NCBI RefSeq assembly: GCF_900108955.1
Contig: NZ_FNYA01000005.1
Location: 124,001-188,000 of the forward strand
DNA from: Flavobacterium terrigena
Lineage (GTDB): Bacteria > Bacteroidota > Bacteroidia > Flavobacteriales > Flavobacteriaceae
Direction: 5' to 3'
Length of the DNA stretch: 64,000 bases
The translations under genes were made by a program, and so were the position numbers. The first letter of the stretch is position 1, and each line of letters begins with the position of its first letter. Shown here piece by piece: positions 1 to 10,104 of this stretch. Under the pieces are notes generated by a model. That model ran no database searches. It was given only the letters and a program-made list of their open reading frames with translations, and was not told the DNA's origin.

Positions 1-396
1 AGTTAAGTTTTTACGAATCGGAAAACCAGAAAGCCAGCCAATTGGCGATTCCTCTGCAGAATAGTTTTTGAAAATCTCTTTAAAATTAGTAAACCAATTG
101 TCTTTATTTTCAATCACATTTTTTTTCGAAAACGTATTATTGAAATTGGTGATTTTTATAATTTGATCTTCTTTTCTATTGATAATTGTATCGGAATTTT
201 TCAAGTTGACTTGACGCAAATCGAAAACAAAACTTGTAGTATCGGCTTTTTTAAGCAATTGCTTGTTTAATCTTTTTAAAATCGTAGCCACTTTTGGTTT
301 GCTTTTCACATTTACAACCTCAATTTCTGCATCTTTGAGTTCTTGAGCAAAACTGAATGTGGTAAGACTAAAAAAAAGTAGAATATAATATCGCAT
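1..396 (-). CDS. Secreted protein of unknown function, 3' part missing
   Basis: This is an open frame of 132 codons that starts with ATG at 396 on the minus strand and runs off the left edge of the window, so only the N-terminus is visible. Residues 1-18 form a Sec signal peptide (hydrophobic LLFFSLTTFSFAQ with a typical flavobacterial A-Q cleavage site). The mature part is polar and Lys/Asn-rich, without Cys or a recognisable motif. A TATATTTG promoter element lies 18 bases upstream. It is likely periplasmic or outer-membrane; I do not recognise the family. Confidence 0.75.
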   Translation of the reverse strand, partial: MRYYILLFFSLTTFSFAQELKDAEIEVVNVKSKPKVATILKRLNKQLLKKADTTSFVFDLRQVNLKNSDTIINRKEDQIIKITNFNNTFSKKNVIENKDNWFTNFKEIFKNYSAEESPIGWLSGFPIRKNLT

Positions 397-413
397 AACT
401 TATATAATTGCGG

Positions 414-421
414 CAAATATA
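414..421 (-). promoter_or_regulatory. Promoter -7 element, Bacteroidota type
   Basis: The minus strand reads TATATTTG, matching TAnnTTTG, 18 bases before the ATG at 396. No clear TTG -33 box at proper spacing was seen. Confidence 0.5.
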
Positions 422-497
422 AATAGGATTTGAAGAAATTTATAGAACGATAACAAATCTTTATGATAAGTTTATATGTCTAAACCTAAAAACTTTG

Positions 498-505
498 TAA
501 ATTTG
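498..505 (+). promoter_or_regulatory. Promoter -7 element for the bacilliredoxin gene
   Basis: TAAATTTG matches the TAnnTTTG consensus, 31 bases before the start codon at 537. The -33 box is not obvious. Confidence 0.5.
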
Positions 506-536
506 TCCTTTATAAACGAATATTAAATACAAAAAT

Positions 537-947
537 ATGTATCCAGAAGAAATGGTAAAACCAATGCGTGCAGAATTATCTGATGCTGGTTTTCAAGATT
601 TATATTCAGCTGAAACAGTTGAACAAGCAATAAGCAAATCAGGAACAACGTTAGTAGTAGTAAATTCAGTTTGTGGTTGTGCAGCAAGAAATGCTCGTCC
701 AGGCGCAAAAATGAGTTTAGAAAACGCAAAAAAACCAAGTAATTTAGTTACGGTTTTTGCTGGTGTAGACAAAGAAGCAGTTGACAAAGCAAGAGAACAC
801 ATGTTTCCTTTTCCTCCATCTTCGCCATGTATGGCATTATTCAAAGATGGTGAGTTGGTTCATATGTTAGAACGTCACCATATTGAAGGTCGTCCAGCGG
901 AACTTATTGCTGAAAACTTAAAAGACGCGTATAACGAATTTTGCTAA
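537..947 (+). CDS. BrxA/BrxB family bacilliredoxin
   Basis: The 136-residue protein has the family's usual length and carries the CGC redox motif at residues 46-48 ([15 protein letters not shown]). The Bacillus relatives YphP and YqiW remove bacillithiol from oxidised protein thiols using the first cysteine. The protein is cytoplasmic, with no signal peptide. It is a single-gene unit with its own promoter element and a strong terminator at 971-997. Whether this organism makes bacillithiol cannot be read from the window, so the physiological thiol partner is inferred. Confidence 0.92.
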   Translation: MYPEEMVKPMRAELSDAGFQDLYSAETVEQAISKSGTTLVVVNSVCGCAARNARPGAKMSLENAKKPSNLVTVFAGVDKEAVDKAREHMFPFPPSSPCMALFKDGELVHMLERHHIEGRPAELIAENLKDAYNEFC

Positions 948-967
948 CTACTATGCTAGCATATTAT

Positions 968-997
968 AAAAACCGCCTGTTTGGTGGTTTTTTTTAT
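968..997 (+). terminator. Rho-independent terminator after bacilliredoxin
   Basis: AACCGCC (971-977) pairs with GGTGGTT (983-989) and is followed by a T-run. Confidence 0.85.
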
Positions 998-1007
998 TTA
1001 TAACTAG

Positions 1008-1015
1008 TATCTTTG
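1008..1015 (+). promoter_or_regulatory. Promoter -7 element for the plsC-like operon
   Basis: TATCTTTG matches TAnnTTTG. A TTG at 981-983 is 24 bases upstream, slightly wide for a -33 box. It sits 28 bases before the ATG at 1043. Confidence 0.5.
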
Positions 1016-1042
1016 GCAACGTAAAAAACAGAATAAAAAGGT

Positions 1043-1777
1043 ATGCAAAAAATTATTTCGTATCCATTATCGGTACTTTATGCGCTAGTTTTTTTAATGT
1101 GGTTACTTATTTTTCATCCCATTCAGTTGGTATGTTATCACGTATTTGGTTACAATGCACACAGATTATCGGTCGCTTACTTAAATTTTTTCCTTTTAAG
1201 AACGTCTCATATTTTAGGCACAACGTATAACATAATTGGAAGAGAAAAATTATTAGAAAACAAACCTTTAGTTTTGGTTTGCAATCATCAAAGTATGCAC
1301 GACATTATTCCAATTATTTGGTTTTTACGAAAAGTGCATCCGAAATTTATCAGTAAAAAAGAATTAGGAAAAGGCATACCAAGTGTATCATTAAATTTAA
1401 GAATTGGCGGCTCGGCTTTAATTGACAGAAAAGACGGAAAACAATCGCTAGCAGAAATAAAAAAAGTAGGAGAATTTATCAATACCAATAATTATTCGGT
1501 TGTTATTTTTCCTGAAGGAACCAGAAGTAAAACTGGCGAACCTAAAGAATTTGCAGTCAATGGATTAAAAATGTTGTACAAATTTGCGCCAGATGCGTAT
1601 TTTGTACCCATTAGCATCAATAATTCATGGAAAATGAATAAATTTGGTAAATTCCCGTTAGGATTAGGCACCAATATTTCATTAGAAATTCATGAACCAT
1701 TAAAAGTTTCTGATTATTCGTTTGATGAAATTTTCGAAAAAACAGAACAAGTTATAAAAAAACATATAAAAAAGTAA
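1043..1777 (+). CDS. plsC: 1-acyl-sn-glycerol-3-phosphate acyltransferase (PlsC family)
   Basis: This is a phospholipid-synthesis acyltransferase that acylates lysophosphatidic acid to phosphatidic acid at the inner membrane. The acyltransferase block I motif NHQSMHD (HX4D) is at residues 81-87 and block III FPEGTRSKTG starts near residue 156. A hydrophobic N-terminal segment at about 5-35 anchors it. At 244 aa the length is normal. The desaturase gene starts 5 bases after its stop, so the two are probably co-transcribed and act in membrane lipid synthesis. A second, longer acyltransferase of this superfamily lies at 11944. Confidence 0.9.
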   Translation: MQKIISYPLSVLYALVFLMWLLIFHPIQLVCYHVFGYNAHRLSVAYLNFFLLRTSHILGTTYNIIGREKLLENKPLVLVCNHQSMHDIIPIIWFLRKVHPKFISKKELGKGIPSVSLNLRIGGSALIDRKDGKQSLAEIKKVGEFINTNNYSVVIFPEGTRSKTGEPKEFAVNGLKMLYKFAPDAYFVPISINNSWKMNKFGKFPLGLGTNISLEIHEPLKVSDYSFDEIFEKTEQVIKKHIKK

Positions 1778-1782
1778 GCCCC

Positions 1783-2772
1783 ATGTCATTACATAACATC
1801 AGACTTGAAGTCATGCAATTATTGGAAAGAAAAATTGATTCTTTTATGGATGAATTTTTAATTCCAGTAGAAAAGATTTGGCAACCAACCGATTTGTTAC
1901 CAGATTCTAACAATGAAAATTTCTTAGAAGAAGTTAAGGAATTAAGAGAAATCTCTAAAGATTTACCATACGATTTTTGGGTAACTTTAGTAGGTGATAC
2001 TATTACTGAAGAAGCACTTCCAACCTACGAATCGTGGTTAATGGATGTGGAAGGTATTGATAATGTTGAAAGAAATGGTTGGAGCAAATGGGTACGTCAT
2101 TGGACAGGTGAAGAAAACCGTCATGGTGATGTGCTGAACAAATATTTATATCTTTCTGGAAGAGTAAATATGCGTGAAATTGAACAAACAACACAACATT
2201 TAATTAGTGATGGCTTTGATATTGGAACAGGAAGAGATCCTTATAAAAACTTTGTGTATACGAGTTTTCAAGAATTAGCAACTTTCGTTTCACACAATAG
2301 AGTCGCATTAATCGCTAAGAAATATGGCGAGAAAAAGCTTTTCAAAATGTGTAATCTTATTGCTGGAGACGAAATGCGTCATCACTTAGCATACAGCGAA
2401 TTTGTGAATCAAATTTTCAAAGTAGATCCAAGTGAAATGATGTTGGCTTTCCAATACATGATGAAGCAAAAAATTACGATGCCAGCGCTTTTCTTACGTG
2501 AATCTGGTGATAAAATAGGAAGTGCTTTTGAAGCATTCTCCGATTCTGCACAAAGAATTGGTGTGTATACCGCTTCTGATTATGTAGATATCTTACAGAA
2601 ATTAAATGAAAAATGGGACATTGGAAATATCAATGGTTTAACAGCTGAAGCTGAAAAAGCTAGAGATTATCTGATGAAATTACCAGAAAGAATGAGAAAA
2701 ATTTCTGAAAGAATCATCATCCCAGAAGAAGGTCATATTTTTAAATGGGTAGAACCTGCTTTAATTAGATAA
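1783..2772 (+). CDS. Acyl-ACP desaturase (soluble di-iron, ferritin-like)
   Basis: The 329-aa protein belongs to the plant-type stearoyl-ACP desaturase family, which introduces a cis double bond into acyl-ACP using a di-iron centre, O2 and ferredoxin. The iron-ligand motifs are visible: EENRHGD at 110-116 (E-E-x-R-H) and DEMRHH at 196-201. It has no membrane segment, as expected for the soluble family. It lies 5 bases downstream of the PlsC gene, which supports a joint role in membrane fluidity. Substrate chain length and double-bond position cannot be read from sequence. Confidence 0.92.
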   Translation: MSLHNIRLEVMQLLERKIDSFMDEFLIPVEKIWQPTDLLPDSNNENFLEEVKELREISKDLPYDFWVTLVGDTITEEALPTYESWLMDVEGIDNVERNGWSKWVRHWTGEENRHGDVLNKYLYLSGRVNMREIEQTTQHLISDGFDIGTGRDPYKNFVYTSFQELATFVSHNRVALIAKKYGEKKLFKMCNLIAGDEMRHHLAYSEFVNQIFKVDPSEMMLAFQYMMKQKITMPALFLRESGDKIGSAFEAFSDSAQRIGVYTASDYVDILQKLNEKWDIGNINGLTAEAEKARDYLMKLPERMRKISERIIIPEEGHIFKWVEPALIR

Positions 2773-2792
2773 ATTAAAAATTTCAATAACAC

Positions 2793-2836
2793 AAACTCCA
2801 AATTCTAAAACTAATCTTTTGAATTTGGAGTTTTTA
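2793..2836 (+). terminator. Terminator after the desaturase gene
   Basis: AAACTCCAAATTC (2793-2805) pairs with GAATTTGGAGTTT (2821-2833), followed by T residues. The arms resemble those of the hairpin at 34394-34432. Confidence 0.75.
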
Positions 2837-2847
2837 TTTCAACACCT

Positions 2848-3492
2848 ATGTCAGTAATAGATAACACCATAAACTTCGTAAAAAAACAATTAGAAAATGC
2901 AGAAAGCGGACACAACTGGTTTCATATGGAACGTGTGTACAACAACGCTTTATTAATTGCGAAAGATGAAGAATGCGATTTAGAAGTAGTTCAATTAGCC
3001 GCTTTATTACACGATATTGCCGATAGCAAATTCCATGATGGCGATGAAACGGTTGGCCCGAAAGTCGCTAGAGATTTCTTAACGTCTGAAAATGTTTCGG
3101 AAGCAACCATTAGTCATGTAGTGGCAATTATTGAAAATATTTCGTTTAAAGGTGGAAACTTCGAAAAGAAATTTACTTCTAAAGAATTAGAAATTGTTCA
3201 AGATGCGGACAGATTAGACGCGATTGGTGCAGTAGGAATTGCTCGTACCTTTAATTATGGTGGATTTAAAAATAGAGAAATTTACAATCCAGAAATCGCA
3301 CCTAATTTAAATATGAGTAAAGAAGAATATAAAAATTCTACAGCACCAACAATTAATCATTTTTACGAAAAGTTATTACTTCTAAAAGATAAAATGAATA
3401 CGGAAACCGGAAAGAAAATCGCACAACAACGTCATGATTTTATGGAAACGTTTTTGGAGCAATTTTATAACGAGTGGAACGGGAAAGTTTAG
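2848..3492 (+). CDS. HD-domain phosphohydrolase
   Basis: The 214-aa cytoplasmic protein belongs to the YpgQ/YedJ-like HD superfamily. Metal-binding residues are visible: H in GHNWFHMERV (about 22-27), the HD pair in LLHDIADS (55-56), and a later D in QDADRLDAIG. Family members are metal-dependent (d)NTP pyrophosphatases or phosphohydrolases; the substrate here is unknown. It follows a terminator hairpin, so it may have its own promoter. It ends in a bidirectional terminator shared with gdhA. A short 7-nt-periodic repeat tract lies just after the stop codon. Confidence 0.85.
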   Translation: MSVIDNTINFVKKQLENAESGHNWFHMERVYNNALLIAKDEECDLEVVQLAALLHDIADSKFHDGDETVGPKVARDFLTSENVSEATISHVVAIIENISFKGGNFEKKFTSKELEIVQDADRLDAIGAVGIARTFNYGGFKNREIYNPEIAPNLNMSKEEYKNSTAPTINHFYEKLLLLKDKMNTETGKKIAQQRHDFMETFLEQFYNEWNGKV

Positions 3493-3494
3493 TA

Positions 3495-3522
3495 ATCAGT
3501 TTTCAGTCTCAGTATTCAGACC
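3495..3522. repeat. Heptanucleotide-periodic repeat tract (CAGT type)
   Basis: Four consecutive degenerate 7-mers (ATCAGTT, TTCAGTC, TCAGTAT, TCAGACC) directly follow the HD-hydrolase gene. The same kind of 7-base periodicity recurs at 17001, 22852, 27742, 30075, 31794 and 61091. Confidence 0.5.
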
Positions 3523-3536
3523 AATATATTACAAAC

Positions 3537-3572
3537 AAAAACGGCTTTCAATTTCTTGAAAGCCGTTTTTTA
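3537..3572. terminator. Bidirectional terminator between HD hydrolase and gdhA
   Basis: AAAACGGCTTTCA pairs with TGAAAGCCGTTTT, with A-runs and T-runs on either side. It serves the two convergent genes. Confidence 0.88.
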
Positions 3573-3588
3573 TATTTAAGAATGTAAA

Positions 3589-5943
<2,355 letters not shown>

Positions 5944-5968
5944 TCTACGAAACAAAAATAAATCCAAA

Positions 5969-6006
5969 AAAACTCGTCTAATTATTAAAATTAGACGAGT
6001 TTTTTT
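5969..6006 (+). terminator. Strong terminator
   Basis: ACTCGTCTAA pairs with TTAGACGAGT around a short AT loop, followed by a T-run at 6001. Confidence 0.88.
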
Positions 6007-6012
6007 AGCTAA

Positions 6013-6027
6013 TGGCACGGTAATTGA
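6013..6027 (+). promoter_or_regulatory. Possible sigma-54 (-24/-12) promoter
   Basis: TGGCAC-N5-TTGA keeps the -24 TGGCAC element and the exact spacing of RpoN promoters. The -12 element is TTGA instead of TTGC. It lies 37 bases before the ATG at 6064. RpoN is encoded at 15506. A TAACTTTA element at 6039 is an alternative sigma-A-like signal. Confidence 0.3.
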
Positions 6028-6063
6028 TTTTTATTTTATAACTTTACCTCACAAATAGAAATT

Positions 6064-6402
6064 ATGGCAAAAAATTACATTTATATTATACTTTTATTCT
6101 TAACATTTAGTTTAAGCGCCCAAGCCCAAGAAGGCAAGAATGGTAATGTTTCTAAATCACAAGAACCAACTATTGAAGGATTGAGTTTATACCCAAACCC
6201 TAACAATACAGGAAAAGTATATATTACTTCTCGATTAAACCTTGACAAAAAAGTAGAGGTTTTTGATGTATTAGGTAAAAAAGTAATTGATGTTACTTTA
6301 TACACTAAAGAACTTAATATCTCTAATTTAAACCCTGGTGTTTATATCATCAAAATTAAAGAAGGAGACGCGTCTGCAACTAGAAAGTTAATAATCAACT
6401 AA
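6064..6402 (+). CDS. Small T9SS protein, essentially signal peptide plus sorting domain
   Basis: The 112-aa protein has a Sec signal peptide at 1-21 (ending SAQAQ), a 15-residue polar linker, then a type A T9SS C-terminal sorting domain at about 36-112 (LSLYPNP, VEVFDVLGKKV, LNPGVYIIKI, KLIIN end). There is essentially no cargo domain. Sorting domains normally direct a large passenger through the T9SS and are cleaved during attachment or release. Here the passenger would be a short tail, so it may be a decayed cargo gene or a small surface peptide. It lies upstream of two large T9SS cargo genes. Confidence 0.85.
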   Translation: MAKNYIYIILLFLTFSLSAQAQEGKNGNVSKSQEPTIEGLSLYPNPNNTGKVYITSRLNLDKKVEVFDVLGKKVIDVTLYTKELNISNLNPGVYIIKIKEGDASATRKLIIN

Positions 6403-6488
6403 TTAAAAATAAATATATTCTTAGGTTCGTAACAAAGGATGTTATGAACCTAAGAATACTTATGTCTATTAATCCCAAAAATTCAAAA

Positions 6489-8171
6489 ATGAAAAAAATT
6501 TACTCTTTATTACTATTCGTAATGCCTTTTATTGCCTTATCGCAAGGAACAATTAATTTTGACGACAATACTAAATGGACGCAAGGTGCGCTTGCATTTA
6601 ATAGTTATTCAAACCACAGTTATGCAGATGGTGTATTTACTTTGACTAGTACAGATATTATCAGAAATGGAGTTACAACACAAGACGGATTTGCTGGTGC
6701 ATTTGGAACAAATTCTTTAAGATTACAGCAAGACAACACTACAGATATAACTATGAATATAGCTAGTGGTGGTGTTGGCAATTTCACTTTTAAAGCTAGA
6801 CGTTGGGCTGGAACATCTGTTGTTGACTTTGCAGTTGAATATTCTACAGATGGTGGTACCATTTGGATTCCTTCTTCTACAATTAATGCTTCAGTAACTA
6901 CCGATTCAGATTGGAAAGTAATCAATGGCGTAATTAATAGCACTAACGCTAACATTAAAGTTAGAGTAAAAGCTAATACTGCTAATACTCAAAGAATTCT
7001 TATAGATGATTTTTCTTGGACAGCAGCTAGCACAAGTCCATTAGTAACTATCAACACACCTACAAACGGAACTATCTATTCTCCACTTACTACTTCTGCA
7101 ACTATCGGCTTAACAGTTAGTAATTTCAACGTTGCAAACGGAACAGGCGATGGTCATATTCACTATACAGTTAACGGAGGTTCGGTAGTAATGAAATACG
7201 ATACAGCTCCAATTTCTTTAACAAGTTTAACACCTGGAACTTACGTAGTTTACGTTGAATTAGTAGATAATTCTCATACGCCTATCGTACCAGCAGTAAA
7301 CACAACTGTAACTTTCACAATTGCATCTTACAATGTTGTTGCCAATTTAACAGCTTTAAGAGCGGATGTAATTGCAAATGGTCCTAATAGATATTACCAA
7401 GTTTCTAGCAATCCAGTTATTACTTATGCAAGAACTACAAGAAATCAAAAATACATTCAAGATGCTACAGCAGGAATTTTAATTGACGATTTACCTGTTA
7501 CTATTTCAACTCCAATGGTTGCTGGTGACGCAATTTCTGGATTAAAAGGACAAGCTTCTATATTTAGTGGTGTATTACAATTTTTACCTTTAGAAAATGC
7601 AACAGTTGCATCATCTGGAAACACAGTTACACCAGAAATTGTTACTGCTGCTGACCTTACAAATAATGTTGAAAATTACGAAAGTGAATTAGTTCAACTT
7701 AATAACGCAACATTCACTGCAGCTGACGGAATAATCACATTTGCTGTAAATACAAGTTACACTTTAAATGATGGTACAAATATAGTTTTCAGAACAATGT
7801 TTGCAGAATCAGATTATATCACACAAGTTATTCCTACTGGAGCTGGAAATAGAGCTGTTTTAGTTGCTGAATTTAATGGAGCTGTTCAAGTTGTATCAAG
7901 AAGCGCAGCTGAAGTTACTTTATCTTCTTCATCATTCTCTCAAATTGATGGATTAAAAATGTATCCAAACCCAACTAAAAACAATTTATTTATTGAAACG
8001 GCTTTAAATAGTGATATCAATGTATCAATTGTAAACATGTTAGGTAAAGAAATAATAAATACTAAAGTAACTAACAATACTGTAAATGTGTCAAACTTAA
8101 CTTCTGGAATTTACATTGTAAAAATTACTGAAGAAGGTAAAATATCAACTAAAAAATTGATTATTAACTAG
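6489..8171 (+). CDS. T9SS-secreted multidomain surface protein
   Basis: I start it at the ATG at 6489 (MKKIYSLLLF), which gives a proper signal peptide and 560 aa; the upstream in-frame ATG at 6444 would bury it. The mature protein has a beta-rich N-terminal domain (about 20-190), an Ig-like segment with HIHYTVNGGSVVMKYDT near 225, an OB-fold-like domain resembling DUF5689 (about 290-480), and a type A T9SS sorting domain at about 488-560. The region from the Ig-like segment to the C-terminus is closely similar to the next gene. The ligand or substrate is unknown; it is cell-surface or secreted. Confidence 0.85.
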   Translation: MKKIYSLLLFVMPFIALSQGTINFDDNTKWTQGALAFNSYSNHSYADGVFTLTSTDIIRNGVTTQDGFAGAFGTNSLRLQQDNTTDITMNIASGGVGNFTFKARRWAGTSVVDFAVEYSTDGGTIWIPSSTINASVTTDSDWKVINGVINSTNANIKVRVKANTANTQRILIDDFSWTAASTSPLVTINTPTNGTIYSPLTTSATIGLTVSNFNVANGTGDGHIHYTVNGGSVVMKYDTAPISLTSLTPGTYVVYVELVDNSHTPIVPAVNTTVTFTIASYNVVANLTALRADVIANGPNRYYQVSSNPVITYARTTRNQKYIQDATAGILIDDLPVTISTPMVAGDAISGLKGQASIFSGVLQFLPLENATVASSGNTVTPEIVTAADLTNNVENYESELVQLNNATFTAADGIITFAVNTSYTLNDGTNIVFRTMFAESDYITQVIPTGAGNRAVLVAEFNGAVQVVSRSAAEVTLSSSSFSQIDGLKMYPNPTKNNLFIETALNSDINVSIVNMLGKEIINTKVTNNTVNVSNLTSGIYIVKITEEGKISTKKLIIN

Positions 8172-8222
8172 TTATTAAAAAACCCACATTAAGAAAACAT
8201 TAATTTCCTTACAAAAAATAGT

Positions 8223-8250
8223 TTGGAGATTAATGTTTTTCTTATCTTTG
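8223..8250 (+). promoter_or_regulatory. Complete sigma-A-type promoter (TTG-N17-TAnnTTTG)
   Basis: TTG (8223-8225) and TATCTTTG (8243-8250) are 17 bases apart, matching the Bacteroidota consensus, 23 bases before the ATG at 8274. An imperfect inverted repeat (8191-8203 with 8230-8243) overlaps the -7 region and may terminate upstream transcription. Confidence 0.65.
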
Positions 8251-8273
8251 TACTCAATTAAAAATTTAAAAAC

Positions 8274-9998
8274 ATGAAAAAAATTTACTTTTTATCATTG
8301 ACACTTCTAATGTCAATCTTTTCTTTTGGTCAGGCAACTGATTTATACTTTGGCATGTATTCCGAAGGTTCTAGTAATAATAAATTTATACAAATTTACA
8401 ACGGAACAAATCTTGCAGTTGACTTAAGTAATTATTCAGTTGAATTATATGCGAACGGTGCAGTTACTGCTACAAATACACAAACTTTCACTGCAGGAAC
8501 AATGTTAGCTGCGGGTGATGTTTATGTTTTATATAACAGTAGTTCAAACGCAGCAATTATCGCAGCTGGTGATGCATCTTCAAGCGCTTGTAACTTTAAT
8601 GGAGACGATGCAATCGCATTAAAAAAACTAGGGACTGTTATTGATGTTATTGGAAGTATTGGAGTTGACCCAGGAACAGCATGGGCTGTTGGAAGTACTG
8701 CAGACGGAACACTAAATCATACAATAATTAGAAAATTAAATGTTTGTAACCCAAACCCTGTAAACTTAAGTTCTTTCGGTACAGATGACGCAACATCTGA
8801 ATGGACAGTTTATGCAATTGATGCGGAATGGGGACAAATTGGCACTCATGTTGGATGCTCAACTACTCCAAGTTTATCAGTTTCTTCACCTGCAAACAAC
8901 TTAACTTTTAGCCCAGAAACAAATTCAATGTCTATATCTTTAGTAGTAAACAATTTTACAGTTGCTAACGGAACAGGTAACGGACACATACACTATACAG
9001 TTAATGGTGGTTCAGTTGTAATGAAATATGACACAACACCAATTTCATTAACAAGTTTAACTCCTGGGGTTTATACAGTTTATTTAGAATTAGTAGATAA
9101 TTCACATGTTGCCGTAGTTCCTGCCGTAAACACTTCTGTTACATTCACAATTGCTTCTTACAATGTTGTAGCTGACTTAGCTGCTTTAAGAGCGGATGTA
9201 ATTGCAAATGGTGCAAATAAATATTATCAAGTTTCAAGTAGCCCAGTTATTACTTACGCAAGAGCTACAAGAAATCAAAAATATGTTCAAGACGCTTCTG
9301 CGGCTATCTTAATTGACGACTTACCTGGAACAATTGCAACAGCAATGGTTGCTGGTGATGCTGTTTCTGGATTAAAAGGACAAGCATCTTTATTTAGTGG
9401 CGTATTACAATTTTTACCATCTACAAATGCAACAATTGCATCTTCTGGAAATACTGTTACGCCTCAAGTAGTAACTGCTGCAGACATTACAGCAAATATT
9501 GAAACTTATGAAAGTGAATTAGTTCAAATCAACAATTCAACATTTACAACGGCTGATGGAATAATAACTTTTACAGCTAATACAAATTACAACTTAAATG
9601 ATGGTTCAGATATCGCATTTAGATCTTTATTTGCCGAAGCCAACTATATCGGACAAATTGTTCCTACTGGAGCTGCAAATAGAGGAGTTTTAGTTGCTGA
9701 ATTCAATGGTGTAGCACAAGTTGTATCAAGAAGCACTGCTGATGTATTATCTTCATCTTCTTTCTCTCAAATTGATGGATTGAAAATGTATCCAAACCCA
9801 ACAAAAAACAATTTATTCATTGAAACAGCTTTAAACGGTGACATCAATGTATCAATTGTAAACATGTTAGGTAAAGAAGTAGTAAATGCTAATGTAGTTA
9901 ACAATACAGTTAATGTTTCTAACTTAACTTCTGGTATTTACATCGTAAAAATTACTGAAGAAGGAAAAACTTCAACTAAAAAATTAATTATTGAGTAA
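8274..9998 (+). CDS. T9SS-secreted lamin-tail-domain protein
   Basis: The 574-aa protein has a signal peptide at 1-19, a lamin-tail (LTD) domain at about 22-195 (IQIYNGT, VDLSNYSVELY, LYNSSS, GDDAIALKK), an Ig-like segment, an OB-fold-like domain (about 305-490) and a T9SS type A sorting domain at about 503-574. LTDs occur in many secreted bacterial nucleases and surface proteins; no nuclease motif is seen here. Everything after the LTD matches the preceding gene closely, so the pair are tandem paralogs with different N-terminal domains. It has its own promoter and terminator. Confidence 0.88.
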   Translation: MKKIYFLSLTLLMSIFSFGQATDLYFGMYSEGSSNNKFIQIYNGTNLAVDLSNYSVELYANGAVTATNTQTFTAGTMLAAGDVYVLYNSSSNAAIIAAGDASSSACNFNGDDAIALKKLGTVIDVIGSIGVDPGTAWAVGSTADGTLNHTIIRKLNVCNPNPVNLSSFGTDDATSEWTVYAIDAEWGQIGTHVGCSTTPSLSVSSPANNLTFSPETNSMSISLVVNNFTVANGTGNGHIHYTVNGGSVVMKYDTTPISLTSLTPGVYTVYLELVDNSHVAVVPAVNTSVTFTIASYNVVADLAALRADVIANGANKYYQVSSSPVITYARATRNQKYVQDASAAILIDDLPGTIATAMVAGDAVSGLKGQASLFSGVLQFLPSTNATIASSGNTVTPQVVTAADITANIETYESELVQINNSTFTTADGIITFTANTNYNLNDGSDIAFRSLFAEANYIGQIVPTGAANRGVLVAEFNGVAQVVSRSTADVLSSSSFSQIDGLKMYPNPTKNNLFIETALNGDINVSIVNMLGKEVVNANVVNNTVNVSNLTSGIYIVKITEEGKTSTKKLIIE

Positions 9999-10019
9999 TT
10001 AGTTTTTCAAAATATCTTA

Positions 10020-10046
10020 AAAGCACCACTTAGTTGGTGCTTTTTT
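10020..10046 (+). terminator. Terminator after the LTD protein gene
   Basis: AAGCACCA (10021-10028) pairs with TGGTGCTT (10035-10042), followed by T residues. Confidence 0.88.
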
Positions 10047-10092
10047 TATGTTCAAAAATCAGAAAAGCCACCCACAACTAATAATCTTTTTC

Positions 10093-10100
10093 TACTTTTG
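10093..10100 (+). promoter_or_regulatory. Promoter -7 element deciding the LuxE-like start
   Basis: TACTTTTG matches TAnnTTTG only 4 bases before the ATG at 10105. This argues for that start and a leaderless or nearly leaderless message, and against the in-frame ATG at 10048. Confidence 0.5.
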
Positions 10101-10104
10101 CAAT

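Noticed and set aside
593-844. Minus-strand frame opposite the bacilliredoxin gene
   Set aside because: It is a mirror frame of a well-supported gene and has no family-like sequence.
10048-10104. Longer start for the LuxE-like gene
   Set aside because: The first ATG lies in the tail of the preceding terminator and the extension contains the promoter element.
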